From CAZEHS01 sp964649745 (GTDB lineage Bacteria; Bacillota; Clostridia; Peptostreptococcales; Acidaminobacteraceae): a DNA stretch of 64,000 nt. Made by a program: the position numbers and the translations under genes. The stretch is from the NCBI GenBank assembly GCA_964649745.1, contig CAZYQI010000013.1, positions 21,799 through 85,798 on the forward strand. The letters are read 5' to 3'. The notes beneath the pieces are model-generated. The model was not told where the DNA came from, did not search any database, and was given only the letters and a program-made list of their open reading frames with translations. This document shows, in pieces, positions 16,725-25,458 of the stretch (position 1 is the stretch's first letter; each line of letters starts with the position of its first letter).

Positions 16725-17851
16725 AGCTTATCCCTCGCCCCAATATTTTCAATACCTGCAGAATCTCCGTAAAAAACCAGCAGCAACTTCGAACTTAGCC
16801 ACTTCAGCCTCTGGGGAACCTTGTGGAGCGCCATGTCCGACTCCAGATCACCACTTTGAGAATAAACCCGGACCCGCTGGTCGGAAACCACCGCAATCTG
16901 ATTATCATTGCCGGCTTCCATCAGGGTCATTGTTTCTTTCAGAGGCAGGGATATCATCACTTTGCCTTCTTTACTGTAGCATTGCAACATCTGATCTTCC
17001 TGTACGCGGTTAATCCAGAAAAAACTTTCTCCAAAGCTGGAACCCTGATATCGGGCAGGTTCCTTAACCAGCCAGTGATCCTCCATCTGCTGATCCAGAC
17101 TTATGATCCTGTCGTCCAGAACAACTACCAGCTGAGAGTCCATAAATTGCATATCCAAGAGTACCGCATCCTTGAAGGTTCTGGCGCCTATGAGCCGCCC
17201 GCCGGCATCGTACCGTTGCAGGGAGGATTCAAGCGTTGCGCCGTCAGCCTTGAGGGTTGCAATAACCACTTCACCGCTTTCCGGATCAACAACGGCCTTT
17301 AAAACTTCTTCGTCCTGAAGCTGCTGGGATCCCTGCACATTTCCTGAAATATCGGTCCAGGTATATTGTTTAAGCCCTCTATCTTCAAAAAGAATTCCTT
17401 TTGAGCTTTCATGAACGCCCGTGAAAGATCCGGGAACAGGGATATCGCTCATACGCTTCCCAAGAGCGGAATAGCGTAGAAGGATACGGTTTTTCTCTGT
17501 TTTTATGAATACCCCGTCATAGGAAGGCATAACAGAGACAGCCGCTTCATTCAGTTCCTTTTTCCACAAGGTGGTGCCATCTGCTTTTACTGCAATGAGC
17601 TGCTTCCCGCTTAAAAGATATAAGATCCCTTTTCGTACGGCGGTTCGCTCCTCTTCCGAAGGGATGGAGAGTCTCGATTCCGCTGTAGAGACCTTGGTCT
17701 GGTTGATGGGAAGCCATCCCTGTACATGATTCATCAGGGGAATACGATAATAGATGCTGCCTGCCACCAACCCGATTAAAAGCAGTAACCTTAGCTGTCT
17801 AATCCTTCTGGAAGCTTGTTTTCTTTGTTTTGCCGGGCGCTTTTTTTCCAT
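16721..17851 (-). CDS. DUF5711-type membrane-anchored beta-propeller protein
   Basis: A 376-aa protein. A basic cytosolic tail (about 1-22) and one transmembrane helix (about 23-40) lead to an extracellular repeat region. That region has repeated strands of the form G-x-L-Y-x-L-x-x-x-x-L-x-A-V, ending in KADGTTLWKKEL, as in PQQ-like propellers. The DUF5711 call rests on this architecture and its place next to CvpA. The start at 17851 lies within the 3' end of the MocA-like gene (53-nt overlap), with an AGGAAG ribosome site. Function unknown; a sensor or scaffold role is only a guess. Confidence 0.75.
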   Translation of the reverse strand: MEKKRPAKQRKQASRRIRQLRLLLLIGLVAGSIYYRIPLMNHVQGWLPINQTKVSTAESRLSIPSEEERTAVRKGILYLLSGKQLIAVKADGTTLWKKELNEAAVSVMPSYDGVFIKTEKNRILLRYSALGKRMSDIPVPGSFTGVHESSKGILFEDRGLKQYTWTDISGNVQGSQQLQDEEVLKAVVDPESGEVVIATLKADGATLESSLQRYDAGGRLIGARTFKDAVLLDMQFMDSQLVVVLDDRIISLDQQMEDHWLVKEPARYQGSSFGESFFWINRVQEDQMLQCYSKEGKVMISLPLKETMTLMEAGNDNQIAVVSDQRVRVYSQSGDLESDMALHKVPQRLKWLSSKLLLVFYGDSAGIENIGARDKL

Positions 17852-18458
17852 CTTTTCTTCCTGTCTCCCCTATGCCTTCACACCACATCGCAACCCTTTT
17901 CATGTCTTCCAATGTATCAATATCCCATTTTTCTTCTTCGAATGAAAGTTCCTGATAAGCGATCCGATAGCGGCCGGACTCAATAAGAGGACTCCCTCCC
18001 TTGTCACCTTCCAGCATCATAAGCTGTTGCGTCATGGAACCGGAAAACAGTGTTGGCATGGTCCTCTTGCCGTTCCAGGATGCGCATACAATGTCCGGTC
18101 TGCTTTCCCGATATCCAGCCATCATACGCAAAAGACTCTCCTGTGTTATCAGAGGCTGGTCTCCCGGAATAAACAGGATGGGCTTGCCGGGAAGCAAGCT
18201 TTCGGCAGCAACCCTCACCGTAGCACTCTGACCTAGAAATGACCAGGGGTTGTAAAGTGCTGTTATTCCAGAACATCTTGCAATATCTGCAACAGGGGAC
18301 TCTCTGTAAACCACGTATATGCTCTTGACCCCGGTTCCTACCGCCGCATCGATGACCCATTGGATTACCGGTTTCCCCATAAGATCGGCACAAAGCTTGT
18401 CGGTGCCCATCCTCCGGGAGTAACCGGATGCCATTATGACAATCTGAATCACAGACAC
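17799..18458 (-). CDS. MobA/MocA-like NTP transferase (molybdenum cofactor cytidylyltransferase type)
   Basis: A 219-aa protein with a nucleotidyltransferase start IVIMASGYSRRMGTDKL, then FIPGDQPLI and MPTLFSG, the MocA pattern. MocA-like enzymes add CMP to molybdopterin. In this setting, next to YqeC and YedF, it probably serves selenium-dependent molybdenum hydroxylases. A GTG start at 18458 overlaps yqeC by 10 nt. The basic C-terminal tail, rich in Lys/Gly, is unusual and overlaps the next gene. Confidence 0.85.
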   Translation of the reverse strand: MSVIQIVIMASGYSRRMGTDKLCADLMGKPVIQWVIDAAVGTGVKSIYVVYRESPVADIARCSGITALYNPWSFLGQSATVRVAAESLLPGKPILFIPGDQPLITQESLLRMMAGYRESRPDIVCASWNGKRTMPTLFSGSMTQQLMMLEGDKGGSPLIESGRYRIAYQELSFEEEKWDIDTLEDMKRVAMWCEGIGETGRKDGKKAPGKTKKTSFQKD

Positions 18459-19171
18459 ACCCCCAGGCTCAGATCTCCAATACCCCTTTTAAGACATTCT
18501 GAAATCAATGCTTCAGCAGCTTCTCTCTGTTGATGATCTGTACATTTATTAAGCAGAAGTATGCGCAATGCGCTGAATGGCGCATTCTTGAACAGTCCCT
18601 CTGGGGAGCCAATCAGCTTCTTAATGGCATACCCGTCAATCCTTTGGTTCCTCTCGCCCCCGGTAATTGCCAGAAACCGTTCCAACCGATGCACCCATAT
18701 CTCATCCATGGGCTGTCCAAAAGCATCCATGCCGATAATTCCAATCACATGGGTGCAACCGCCCGGTATCACCGGTTCATGTTCCTCCGGTGCCTTTATC
18801 GATCGTCCGCTGGCCCCATCGGCTTCAATCAGCAGGATGTCAAACCCATTGGATGCGTATATTTCTTCAATCTGGTCAGAGGATAATCCCACAAGCTTTC
18901 CGTTTTTCTCTGTTGCGGCCCCCATGGCCGTTATGGTTCCTTCCTCCGCTGCCCAATCCAGCTTTTCAGGAAGAATGACCAGACGATCAATCGCGGCTTC
19001 CGACGGAACATAGATCCGCGTAGTTGTGGTAATCAAAACCCGCTTCCCTGCCGCTGCATATGCTTTTGCCAGGGCAAGCATGGTTGTCGTCTTTCCCCCG
19101 GCGCCCACCAGCGCAATCATCAGCGGTGTGTTTTGGGGAAGCATAAACAGGGAGATCAGTTCGTCAGCCAA
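18449..19171 (-). CDS. yqeC: Selenium-dependent hydroxylase accessory protein YqeC
   Basis: About 240 aa with a P-loop MIALVGAGGKTTTM near the N-terminus, then VLITTTTRIY, LLIEADGASGRSIKAP and a C-terminal LLLNKCTD (NKxD-like). The family is needed, by context, for selenium-dependent molybdenum hydroxylases. I chose a TTG start at 19171: AAGGAG lies 7 nt upstream, and longer ATG-starting frames would lie deep in the methyltransferase gene. It overlaps that gene by 8 nt. Confidence 0.88.
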   Translation of the reverse strand: MADELISLFMLPQNTPLMIALVGAGGKTTTMLALAKAYAAAGKRVLITTTTRIYVPSEAAIDRLVILPEKLDWAAEEGTITAMGAATEKNGKLVGLSSDQIEEIYASNGFDILLIEADGASGRSIKAPEEHEPVIPGGCTHVIGIIGMDAFGQPMDEIWVHRLERFLAITGGERNQRIDGYAIKKLIGSPEGLFKNAPFSALRILLLNKCTDHQQREAAEALISECLKRGIGDLSLGVCL

Positions 19172-20315
19172 CCGGAATCTCCTTCCGCGCCCCCCTCGTG
19201 CCTGGATATTGATAAAAGTAGCATTTGATGCGACCATTGTAAATTTTCCTGTTTTTTGCAGCCTTTTTCCCATAACTCTTTTCAAAATCCTCATAGGCCG
19301 TTATGGCATTCAATGACCAGGTTTCCATCGTTTTCATTCTTCGCCCTAACAAGGCATAGAGTTCACGCACTTCATCCATTTCACCCATCCGCTCTCCGTA
19401 AGGGGGATTGGTAACAATAACACCGCCGGTGTCCTCACCCGTTAACATGGCTACATCTCTGGTTTCAAAGACGATGCAATCTTCCACACCGGCTTCCTCC
19501 GCATTGTTTTTTGCCGTTCGAATGGCTTGAGGATCCTTGTCCGTTCCTGTTATTTTCAGCTCAACCTCTGTCCGGATGGCTCCATAAGCCGCCTTTCGCT
19601 CTGCTTTCCACAGCTCAGCGGGGATCCCCGGCCATGTTTCTGAGATAAATTTCCGATTCAGTCCCGGGGCGATGTTTCGCGCCAGCATAGCCGCTTCAAT
19701 CACTATCGTACCGGACCCGCAAAACGGGTCTGTAAGCCTTTGGTCAGGCCGCCACCGTGAAAGCTGAACCAGGGCGGAGGCCAGAGTTTCCTTCAAAGGG
19801 GCCTCGTTCCCTTTTGCCCTGTATCCCCGCCGATGCAAGCCCTCTCCGCTTGTATCGATCATCAGAGTCGCTTCGTCTTTGAGCAAGGCTACAGTTATGG
19901 GCAGTTTCGGTCCTTTCTCAGGGAACCATTCAATCCCTGTAGAGGATTTCATGCACTCCACAATGGCTTTCTTTGTTATCGCCTGACAGTCGGACACACT
20001 GAAAAGCTTGCTCTTTACGGATTTCCCATTCACGGGGAACTCGCTTTCCCCGTTCAGCCAATCCCCCCAGGGAAGTTTTTTCACTCCTTGAAACAACTCC
20101 TCAAAGGATTCTGCTTTGAAGGAACCCATTTTGATAAAGACCCGCTCGGCGGTTCTTAACCATAGATTGGATCGGCATATTCCCTGCAGATCTGCATCGT
20201 ATTCCACATACCCGTTGAAAACTTCTACCCCCTCAAATCCCAGGGCCTTTACCTCATATGCAAGAACGCTTTCGATCCCGAAAGCTGCAGTTGCGATACA
20301 TCTGATTTTCTTCAT
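19164..20315 (-). CDS. THUMP-domain RNA N2-guanine methyltransferase (RlmL/YpsC-like)
   Basis: A 383-aa protein. The N-terminal ferredoxin-like/THUMP RNA-binding region starts RCIATAAFGIESVLAYEVKALG. The class I methyltransferase has LTDPFCGSGTIVIEAAM as the SAM-binding loop and IVTNPPYGERMG as the catalytic NPPY motif. This combination is typical of enzymes that methylate guanine N2 in 23S rRNA. It is the first of a run of overlapping genes down to DUF951, suggesting cotranscription. Confidence 0.92.
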   Translation of the reverse strand: MKKIRCIATAAFGIESVLAYEVKALGFEGVEVFNGYVEYDADLQGICRSNLWLRTAERVFIKMGSFKAESFEELFQGVKKLPWGDWLNGESEFPVNGKSVKSKLFSVSDCQAITKKAIVECMKSSTGIEWFPEKGPKLPITVALLKDEATLMIDTSGEGLHRRGYRAKGNEAPLKETLASALVQLSRWRPDQRLTDPFCGSGTIVIEAAMLARNIAPGLNRKFISETWPGIPAELWKAERKAAYGAIRTEVELKITGTDKDPQAIRTAKNNAEEAGVEDCIVFETRDVAMLTGEDTGGVIVTNPPYGERMGEMDEVRELYALLGRRMKTMETWSLNAITAYEDFEKSYGKKAAKNRKIYNGRIKCYFYQYPGTRGARKEIPVG

Positions 20316-20327
20316 TTGTTTTCCTCT

Positions 20328-21167
20328 CTACACTGACAGACCCAGACGTTTCTCCAGGTATCTTCGTTTATATATGCGCTGCCCTTGTTTACCCATTCGA
20401 TTTACAAAATCGAAATTCATCGAAGCACCTAAGAATGCGCCTGCCAACGGAAGCGCCTGTAATAGGCGGTTCGCCACAAGAGCCCTTGCAATGTGTGCCG
20501 AACAAAAAGCCGCCGCCTCCTGGGGGGGATAATATTCCTCACGGTCCATCAGGGAAATATCCTGTTGCCTAATCCAATTCTCTATCAGTTTCATCTTTCC
20601 ATAAACCAGTTGCCGTCCCTCGGCCTCAGGTGTTAAAGCAAAAGGAACCAGCATAAGGAGATAGAGCTTCTCAAAATAGTTCTGCGGATCGTTTCCATAC
20701 GCCTCACAGGCGTATTCCAGGGTTTCAATCGCAGTTTTCATGAGTAGCGGAAGTTCCATCATTGATATTGCTATCCCTCCAATGGCGCCAACTCCCCCTG
20801 TGAATGAAACGAAAAGTCCACTTTTCTGTATCGTTCCATTTACATACTTGTCGATGGTTGCCGTCGGCAATGCGAATATTTCTTCGGGAAAAGCGATACC
20901 TATACCGTCCAAAATTTGCCGTCTACGCTCCTCCCGTTGGCGAAACGGGGTATAGTGCTTCAGATATCCAGTGAGAAAAGGTTCTATTGCCTTCGTGATT
21001 TCAAGCAACAGATCCATATTCGTCTTGTCTTCAATCAATTCATTCAATTTTTTTAAGGATGGGTCCAGGAGAGACGTTGAGTTCTCATGGAGCGTTCGGG
21101 CCTCCTGTTTCTGTAATTCCCGGTATTGGAGCACCAGGCTTTCCTTTCTCACATACATTCCTCCCAT
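20328..21167 (-). CDS. EcsC family protein
   Basis: A 279-aa protein with the EcsC core: GLFVSFTGGVGAIGGIAIS, then MELPLLMKTAIETLEYACEAYGNDP and later LPLAGAFLGASMNFDF. EcsC was first named from the B. subtilis Ecs ABC-transporter locus, but no ABC genes are next to this copy and its function is not known. The start overlaps the kinase stop as TGATG, so translation is probably coupled. An ATG 9 nt further in is also possible. Confidence 0.82.
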   Translation of the reverse strand: MGGMYVRKESLVLQYRELQKQEARTLHENSTSLLDPSLKKLNELIEDKTNMDLLLEITKAIEPFLTGYLKHYTPFRQREERRRQILDGIGIAFPEEIFALPTATIDKYVNGTIQKSGLFVSFTGGVGAIGGIAISMMELPLLMKTAIETLEYACEAYGNDPQNYFEKLYLLMLVPFALTPEAEGRQLVYGKMKLIENWIRQQDISLMDREEYYPPQEAAAFCSAHIARALVANRLLQALPLAGAFLGASMNFDFVNRMGKQGQRIYKRRYLEKRLGLSV

Positions 21168-22420
21168 CAGCTGTTTCCGTTCAAATGCTTCTCAATCAGT
21201 TGCTGCAGTCGTTTCATGTCAATAGGCTTGGATATGTAGTCGTCGAAGCCATAGCTTACCAGATATTCCTTTTCTGTCTTAATGACCTTGGCTGTACATG
21301 CGATAATCGGTACCCGTTTTCCGGATGTTTTCTTTTCAATTTCATCGAAGGCTTCAAAACCGTTGATGACCGGCATCATGATATCCATGAAAACCAGATC
21401 CGGCTGATGCTCAAAATACAGATCCACGGCTTGTCTGCCGTTCTTTGCAAAAATAACCTCGTAACGGTCTTTGAGCATGAACTTCATCGTTATCCGCCCA
21501 AGAACCTCGTCTTCTGCCACAAGTATCCTTTTTCTTTCCTCTGTCTTCTTGCCTGCAGAATACGGGCCGGTCTCCGCTTCTTCCTGTTTGTTGAACGAAG
21601 GCTCTGATTCGCAATTTCTCACAGGGATTTTAACGATGACAGAGGTTCCGCTTCCCACATGACTTTCTGCACTGATGGATCCTCCCATAAGCTCTGTCAA
21701 TCGCTTTGAAACACTAAGCCCTAAACCGACGCCACCGTATTCCCTGGTGCTGGAACCGTCCACCTGATTAAAAACGTCGAAAATATGACTGAGCTTCCCT
21801 TCTGGGATCCCGATTCCTGTATCTGTAATCCGGAGAACCAATATCCTCTTATGATCCTCCGACAGTTCAGAATCGCATTGCAATTCAACACTGCCTATCC
21901 TTGAAAACTTGATCGCATTGTCGATAATGTTTGATACGATTTGGCTAAGTCTGTACTTATCCAGTACAATGACCTCCGGAACATGATTCCCGATCGTGTA
22001 GTCCAGGGTCAGCCCTTTCTGGATTGCCATCTTTTCCTTGGAACTAACGGTATTCTTTACAAATTCCAGCACGCTGAATTCTTCTTCGATCACTTGCAAT
22101 GTCTCACGTTCTATGTTTGAAAGCGTAAGCATGCCATCTACAACCTTCAGTAACTGTTCGGAAGCTGTCCGCATATAATGCAGCAGCTCCCGCTGCTTAT
22201 CGTCCAGACTGGTGTGCTCCAGCACCTGAATCATACCGATAATGCCGTTCATGGGCGTCCGTATTTCGTGAGATGTGTTGGCGATGAATTCTGACTTTGC
22301 CTTTTCTGCGCCACATTCTTTTCCGGCCTTCGCAAGGGCTTGCTGCAGATCGTTGATCTCCTCTTCTTTTTCTGCCAGCCGGCCTTTTAGCTCGTCCAGT
22401 GTTAGATCCTTCGCATCCAT
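21167..22420 (-). CDS. Cytosolic hybrid histidine kinase with receiver domain
   Basis: About 417 aa. A short N-terminal coiled coil (about 5-40) replaces a sensor domain. HisKA follows with the phospho-acceptor His at about 51 (NTSHEIRTPMN), HATPase_c with N box NIIDNAIK (164-171), DTGIGIP and GGVGLGLS, then a receiver domain with the phospho-acceptor Asp at about 346 (FMDIMMP). No transmembrane helix, so the input is cytosolic, and no output partner is encoded nearby. The start has GGAGG 7 nt upstream. Coupled to the EcsC gene. Confidence 0.9.
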   Translation of the reverse strand: MDAKDLTLDELKGRLAEKEEEINDLQQALAKAGKECGAEKAKSEFIANTSHEIRTPMNGIIGMIQVLEHTSLDDKQRELLHYMRTASEQLLKVVDGMLTLSNIERETLQVIEEEFSVLEFVKNTVSSKEKMAIQKGLTLDYTIGNHVPEVIVLDKYRLSQIVSNIIDNAIKFSRIGSVELQCDSELSEDHKRILVLRITDTGIGIPEGKLSHIFDVFNQVDGSSTREYGGVGLGLSVSKRLTELMGGSISAESHVGSGTSVIVKIPVRNCESEPSFNKQEEAETGPYSAGKKTEERKRILVAEDEVLGRITMKFMLKDRYEVIFAKNGRQAVDLYFEHQPDLVFMDIMMPVINGFEAFDEIEKKTSGKRVPIIACTAKVIKTEKEYLVSYGFDDYISKPIDMKRLQQLIEKHLNGNS

Positions 22421-22489
22421 TGAAAATCCTCCGGTTAGCATGTGACTACCTCTTTATTATAGCAAATAATGCCGATACCCATGTGCTCA

Positions 22490-22523
22490 AAAAAAAATAA
22501 CATCCCCTTATGAGGATGTTATT
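22490..22523 (-). terminator. Terminator after recR
   Basis: Inverted repeat AATAACATCC / GGATGTTATT just past the recR stop, followed on the minus strand by a long T-run (plus A-run 22490-22497). Confidence 0.85.
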
Positions 22524-22524
22524 A

Positions 22525-23127
22525 TCACAGTTCACGTCTGCCTTCCAAGGCCTTGGCCAGGGTAACTTCGTCCGCATATTCAAGATCCCCGCCCACCGGT
22601 ATACCATGGGCGATTCGCGAGATGGCGATACCCAGGGGTTTTACCAGTCTTGAAATGTACATGGCAGTTGCTTCTCCCTCAATCGTAGGGTTGGTCGCCA
22701 TGATGATTTCCCTGACATCGGGATTGTCCGCCAGCCTTCCCAGAAGCTCTTTAACCCGGATATCCTCAGGGCCTACACCATCCAGAGGCGAAATGGCGCC
22801 ATGAAGTACATGGTATACCCCTTTATACTCCCGTGTACGTTCCATGGCCGCCACATCCCTGGGATCCTCAACAACGCACAGCAGCCCCGAATCTCTGGAC
22901 GCACTGGTGCAGATACCGCAGGGATCAACATCCGTATAATTGCCGCATATACTGCAGTAACGTATTTTCGCCCGCGCATCCAGTATTGCCTCAGCCAGCT
23001 CCTGTGGATCTCGGCTTCTGGCATTCACCATATGGAAGGCCAGCCTTTGGGCCGTTTTCTTTCCTATTCCGGGAAGCCGGGAAAGCGACTCGATAAGCCG
23101 TTCAATTGAAGCTGGATAAAGTTGCAT
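22525..23127 (-). CDS. recR: Recombination mediator protein RecR
   Basis: A 200-aa protein of the RecFOR pathway, which loads RecA at gaps. It has an N-terminal HhH (LPGIGKKTAQRLAFH), a Cys4 zinc finger (CSICGNYTDVDPCGIC), a Toprim domain (LLCVVEDPRDVAAME) and a C-terminal GIPVGGDLEYADEVTL motif. Usual length. Operon dnaX-ybaB-recR as in most bacteria. Confidence 0.97.
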   Translation of the reverse strand: MQLYPASIERLIESLSRLPGIGKKTAQRLAFHMVNARSRDPQELAEAILDARAKIRYCSICGNYTDVDPCGICTSASRDSGLLCVVEDPRDVAAMERTREYKGVYHVLHGAISPLDGVGPEDIRVKELLGRLADNPDVREIIMATNPTIEGEATAMYISRLVKPLGIAISRIAHGIPVGGDLEYADEVTLAKALEGRREL

Positions 23128-23151
23128 GGCTTCTCCTCATTGTTTTCTATG

Positions 23152-23490
23152 CTAGAACATTCCGGGAAGGTTCATGCCACCGGTTATTTTCCCCATTTCA
23201 CGGGCGATTTCATCCTCTGCATTCTTCATGGCTTCATTTACTGCAACCATGATGAGGTCCTGCAGCATCTCCACATCATCCGGGTCCACAATGCTGGGGT
23301 CCAGTTTAATTTCGGTAAGCACCTTTTTCCCTGTCACCTTGACATGGATTGCACCGCCCCCTGCAGAGGACTCATAGGTTCTTCCTTCCAGTTCCTGTTG
23401 GGTCTTTTCCATATCCCGCTGCATCTTTTGAACCTGTTTCATCATCTGACCCATGTTCCCTGGAATTCCACCCTGCATTTTGCCTTTCAT
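23152..23490 (-). CDS. YbaB/EbfC family nucleoid-associated protein
   Basis: A 112-aa small DNA-binding protein. A Met/Gln-rich N-terminal helix (MGQMMKQVQKMQRDME) is followed by the YbaB core with VKVTGKKVLTEIKLDPSIVDP and DLIMVAVNEAMKNAE. The family forms dimers that bind DNA with little specificity. It lies 1 nt after the dnaX stop and ahead of recR. Confidence 0.95.
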   Translation of the reverse strand: MKGKMQGGIPGNMGQMMKQVQKMQRDMEKTQQELEGRTYESSAGGGAIHVKVTGKKVLTEIKLDPSIVDPDDVEMLQDLIMVAVNEAMKNAEDEIAREMGKITGGMNLPGMF

Positions 23491-23491
23491 A

Positions 23492-25147
23492 TTAGTCCTC
23501 CTTTGAATTTATCGTTATCTTATCTTCGTACCCTTTGAAAAAATCCCTGACCTCCGAGACCAGCTCTGAGGAACCTATGGATACAGGGGGTTCCCCCGCC
23601 TGTTGAATACAGCTCAACCGTACCTTCAAGCCCATCTGCTGCTCAATTGCCTGCTCCACATGGCTTCGGTTCTCTTCCTTATCCATGGCCATACGATGGA
23701 ACTCAAATTGCTCTTTAAAAGAAACCGTTAGAACAGGGGACTTAAAATCCAGCAGTTCACCCTCTACCATAAGCGCATAGGTAGAAATTCGAATCTTTTT
23801 CAGGGCAGAAAGGATTGCCGGCCAATTTTGCGCGAAGGCTTGCAATTCAACATTATCGGTTCTGACCACCGCAGGCTTATCCGTTGGGGCAGAAACCACT
23901 GCCGGTTTAACATCAACCGGTTTTGTAACCGTCGGATTCGCGGGAGGGGCAGTCATCGCTGCCTTCGGTTCCGCCTTTATCCACGCGCCTGCTTCGATCC
24001 CCTGAATACGCCTTTCCAGTTCTTCTACCCGGTGCACCAGGATATCGCTGGATTCTGCGCCACTATCATATATCAGTCTTATCAGCGTCATTTCCATAAG
24101 TGCTCTGGGATGAGGGGTCCATTTTGCTTCACCCTCTAATTTTGAGAACTGGGAAAGCCAGTTCATCAATCGTGGTGTTCCCGCGCGGTTAGCCAACGCG
24201 GCCAGGGTTCCCTGAGTTTCCTTTGAAACATCCAGCAGCTGCTCCGGGTTCTTGGAAACCTGGACCAGCAAAAGCTTCCGAAAAAACTCAACCGTCTCCC
24301 GTATCAGTTGATTCAAGTCCTTTCCCTCGGATACGGCATAGGCGATATCCTGGAGGAGAGCATCCGGATTGGCATCCAGAAGAGATTCGGTCAATCTCAC
24401 AAGGAACTGATCTCCAGACATGCCTAGGATGCCCAAAACCCGTTCATGGGTCAGGGCCCCCTCCTCAAAAGAAAGACAACGGTCCAGTATACTCAGGGCA
24501 TCTCGCATAGCCCCTTCCGAGCACTGGACAATAAGTCTCAGGGCTTCCGCCTCGCATGGGCGGCCTTCCTTAATACATATTTCTTCCAACACATTTGTAA
24601 CCGACTCATAGCTAACCCTTTTAAAATCAAACCGCTGACATCTGGAATGAATCGTCGGGGGAATCTTATGGGGTTCAGTTGTAGCAAGAATAAAAATGAT
24701 GTGCGCGGGGGGCTCTTCCAGGGTTTTAAGCAACGCATTAAAGGCTCCCTTGGAAAGCATATGAACCTCGTCAATTATATACACTTTATAACGGCCATTG
24801 GCAGGCGGGTATTTTACATGCTCACGCAGTTCCCGGATATCATCCACGCCGTTGTTGGACGCAGCATCCATTTCGAAAACATCCATATTGGACTCTTCCA
24901 GAATACTTAAGCAATTGACACATGCATTACAGGGGATATCCCCCTCCGTACTCAGGCAGTTGACTGCCCTGGAGAATATCTTTGCGGTGGTTGTCTTACC
25001 AGTGCCCCGTGTTCCGCAAAAAAGATAAGCATGAGCAATTCGCCCGGATTGTATTTGGTTCAGCAGGGTCTGAATGATCGCTTCCTGACCCACGATTTCA
25101 CTGAAAGAGACCGGTCGCCATTTTCTGTACAAAGCTGTGTATGCCAT
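23492..25147 (-). CDS. dnaX: DNA polymerase III subunits gamma/tau
   Basis: A 551-aa clamp-loader ATPase. It has Walker A GTRGTGKT (45-52), a four-Cys zinc module (between about 64 and 79), Walker B VYIIDEVHML and the SRC arginine-finger motif (HSRCQRFDF). A collar domain and a Pro/Ala/Val-rich linker (about 395-425) precede a tau-like C-terminal domain. No slippery frameshift site was evident on a quick reading. Downstream are ybaB and recR, upstream is the SRP RNA gene, the B. subtilis order. Confidence 0.97.
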   Translation of the reverse strand: MAYTALYRKWRPVSFSEIVGQEAIIQTLLNQIQSGRIAHAYLFCGTRGTGKTTTAKIFSRAVNCLSTEGDIPCNACVNCLSILEESNMDVFEMDAASNNGVDDIRELREHVKYPPANGRYKVYIIDEVHMLSKGAFNALLKTLEEPPAHIIFILATTEPHKIPPTIHSRCQRFDFKRVSYESVTNVLEEICIKEGRPCEAEALRLIVQCSEGAMRDALSILDRCLSFEEGALTHERVLGILGMSGDQFLVRLTESLLDANPDALLQDIAYAVSEGKDLNQLIRETVEFFRKLLLVQVSKNPEQLLDVSKETQGTLAALANRAGTPRLMNWLSQFSKLEGEAKWTPHPRALMEMTLIRLIYDSGAESSDILVHRVEELERRIQGIEAGAWIKAEPKAAMTAPPANPTVTKPVDVKPAVVSAPTDKPAVVRTDNVELQAFAQNWPAILSALKKIRISTYALMVEGELLDFKSPVLTVSFKEQFEFHRMAMDKEENRSHVEQAIEQQMGLKVRLSCIQQAGEPPVSIGSSELVSEVRDFFKGYEDKITINSKED

Positions 25148-25198
25148 ACAACCTCCATAATCCGCCCCGCTTTGACACTATTATAACACGACAAAAAA

Positions 25199-25325
25199 CG
25201 CAAAGCAGGCTTTTTTCAGGAACCCCCGCGGCACATGGAAGGGACTGCTTACCGTTGCTTCCGTCAGGATCTGGCGGGGTTCACAGACTTCCATTGCGCG
25301 GGACCCAAAGAAATCCTGCTCTGCG
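25199..25325 (-). ncRNA. ffs: Signal recognition particle RNA, small bacterial type
   Basis: The 5' end CGCAGAGCAGG pairs fully with the 3' end CCTGCTTTGCG, giving a ~127-nt hairpin-like RNA. The conserved SRP core GTGAACC...CCAGATCC...GGAAGCAA is present. The helix 8 tip reads CC-TGAC-GG, so the tetraloop is UGAC rather than the common GGAA (minus-strand loop at plus 25263-25266). Location between tadA/tRNA-Ser and dnaX matches the B. subtilis scr gene. The end positions come from the pairing and are approximate. Confidence 0.88.
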
Positions 25326-25330
25326 TTTTA

Positions 25331-25353
25331 CGCCGGCCCTAAAAGGGCCGGCG
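25331..25353. terminator. GC-rich hairpin between tRNA-Ser and SRP RNA
   Basis: Stem CGCCGGCCCT / AGGGCCGGCG with a short loop. On the minus strand no true T-run follows (TAAAACG), so it may be a weak terminator or a processing hairpin between the two RNA genes. Confidence 0.5.
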
Positions 25354-25361
25354 CATTGTTT

Positions 25362-25449
25362 TGGCGGAGAGCGCGGGACTCGAACCCGCGGGGCCGTTAA
25401 GCCTTACACGCTTTCCAGGCGTGCCCCTTAGCCACTCGGACAGCTCTCC
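25362..25449 (-). tRNA. tRNA-Ser (GGA anticodon)
   Basis: An 88-nt gene with encoded CCA. Acceptor GGAGAGC pairs with GCTCTCC. Anticodon stem CACGC/GCGTG holds loop CTGGAAA (anticodon GGA). A long variable arm, as expected for a class II tRNA, and the GGTTCGAGTCC T-arm are visible. Confidence 0.95.
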
Positions 25450-25458
25450 ATATTGGTG

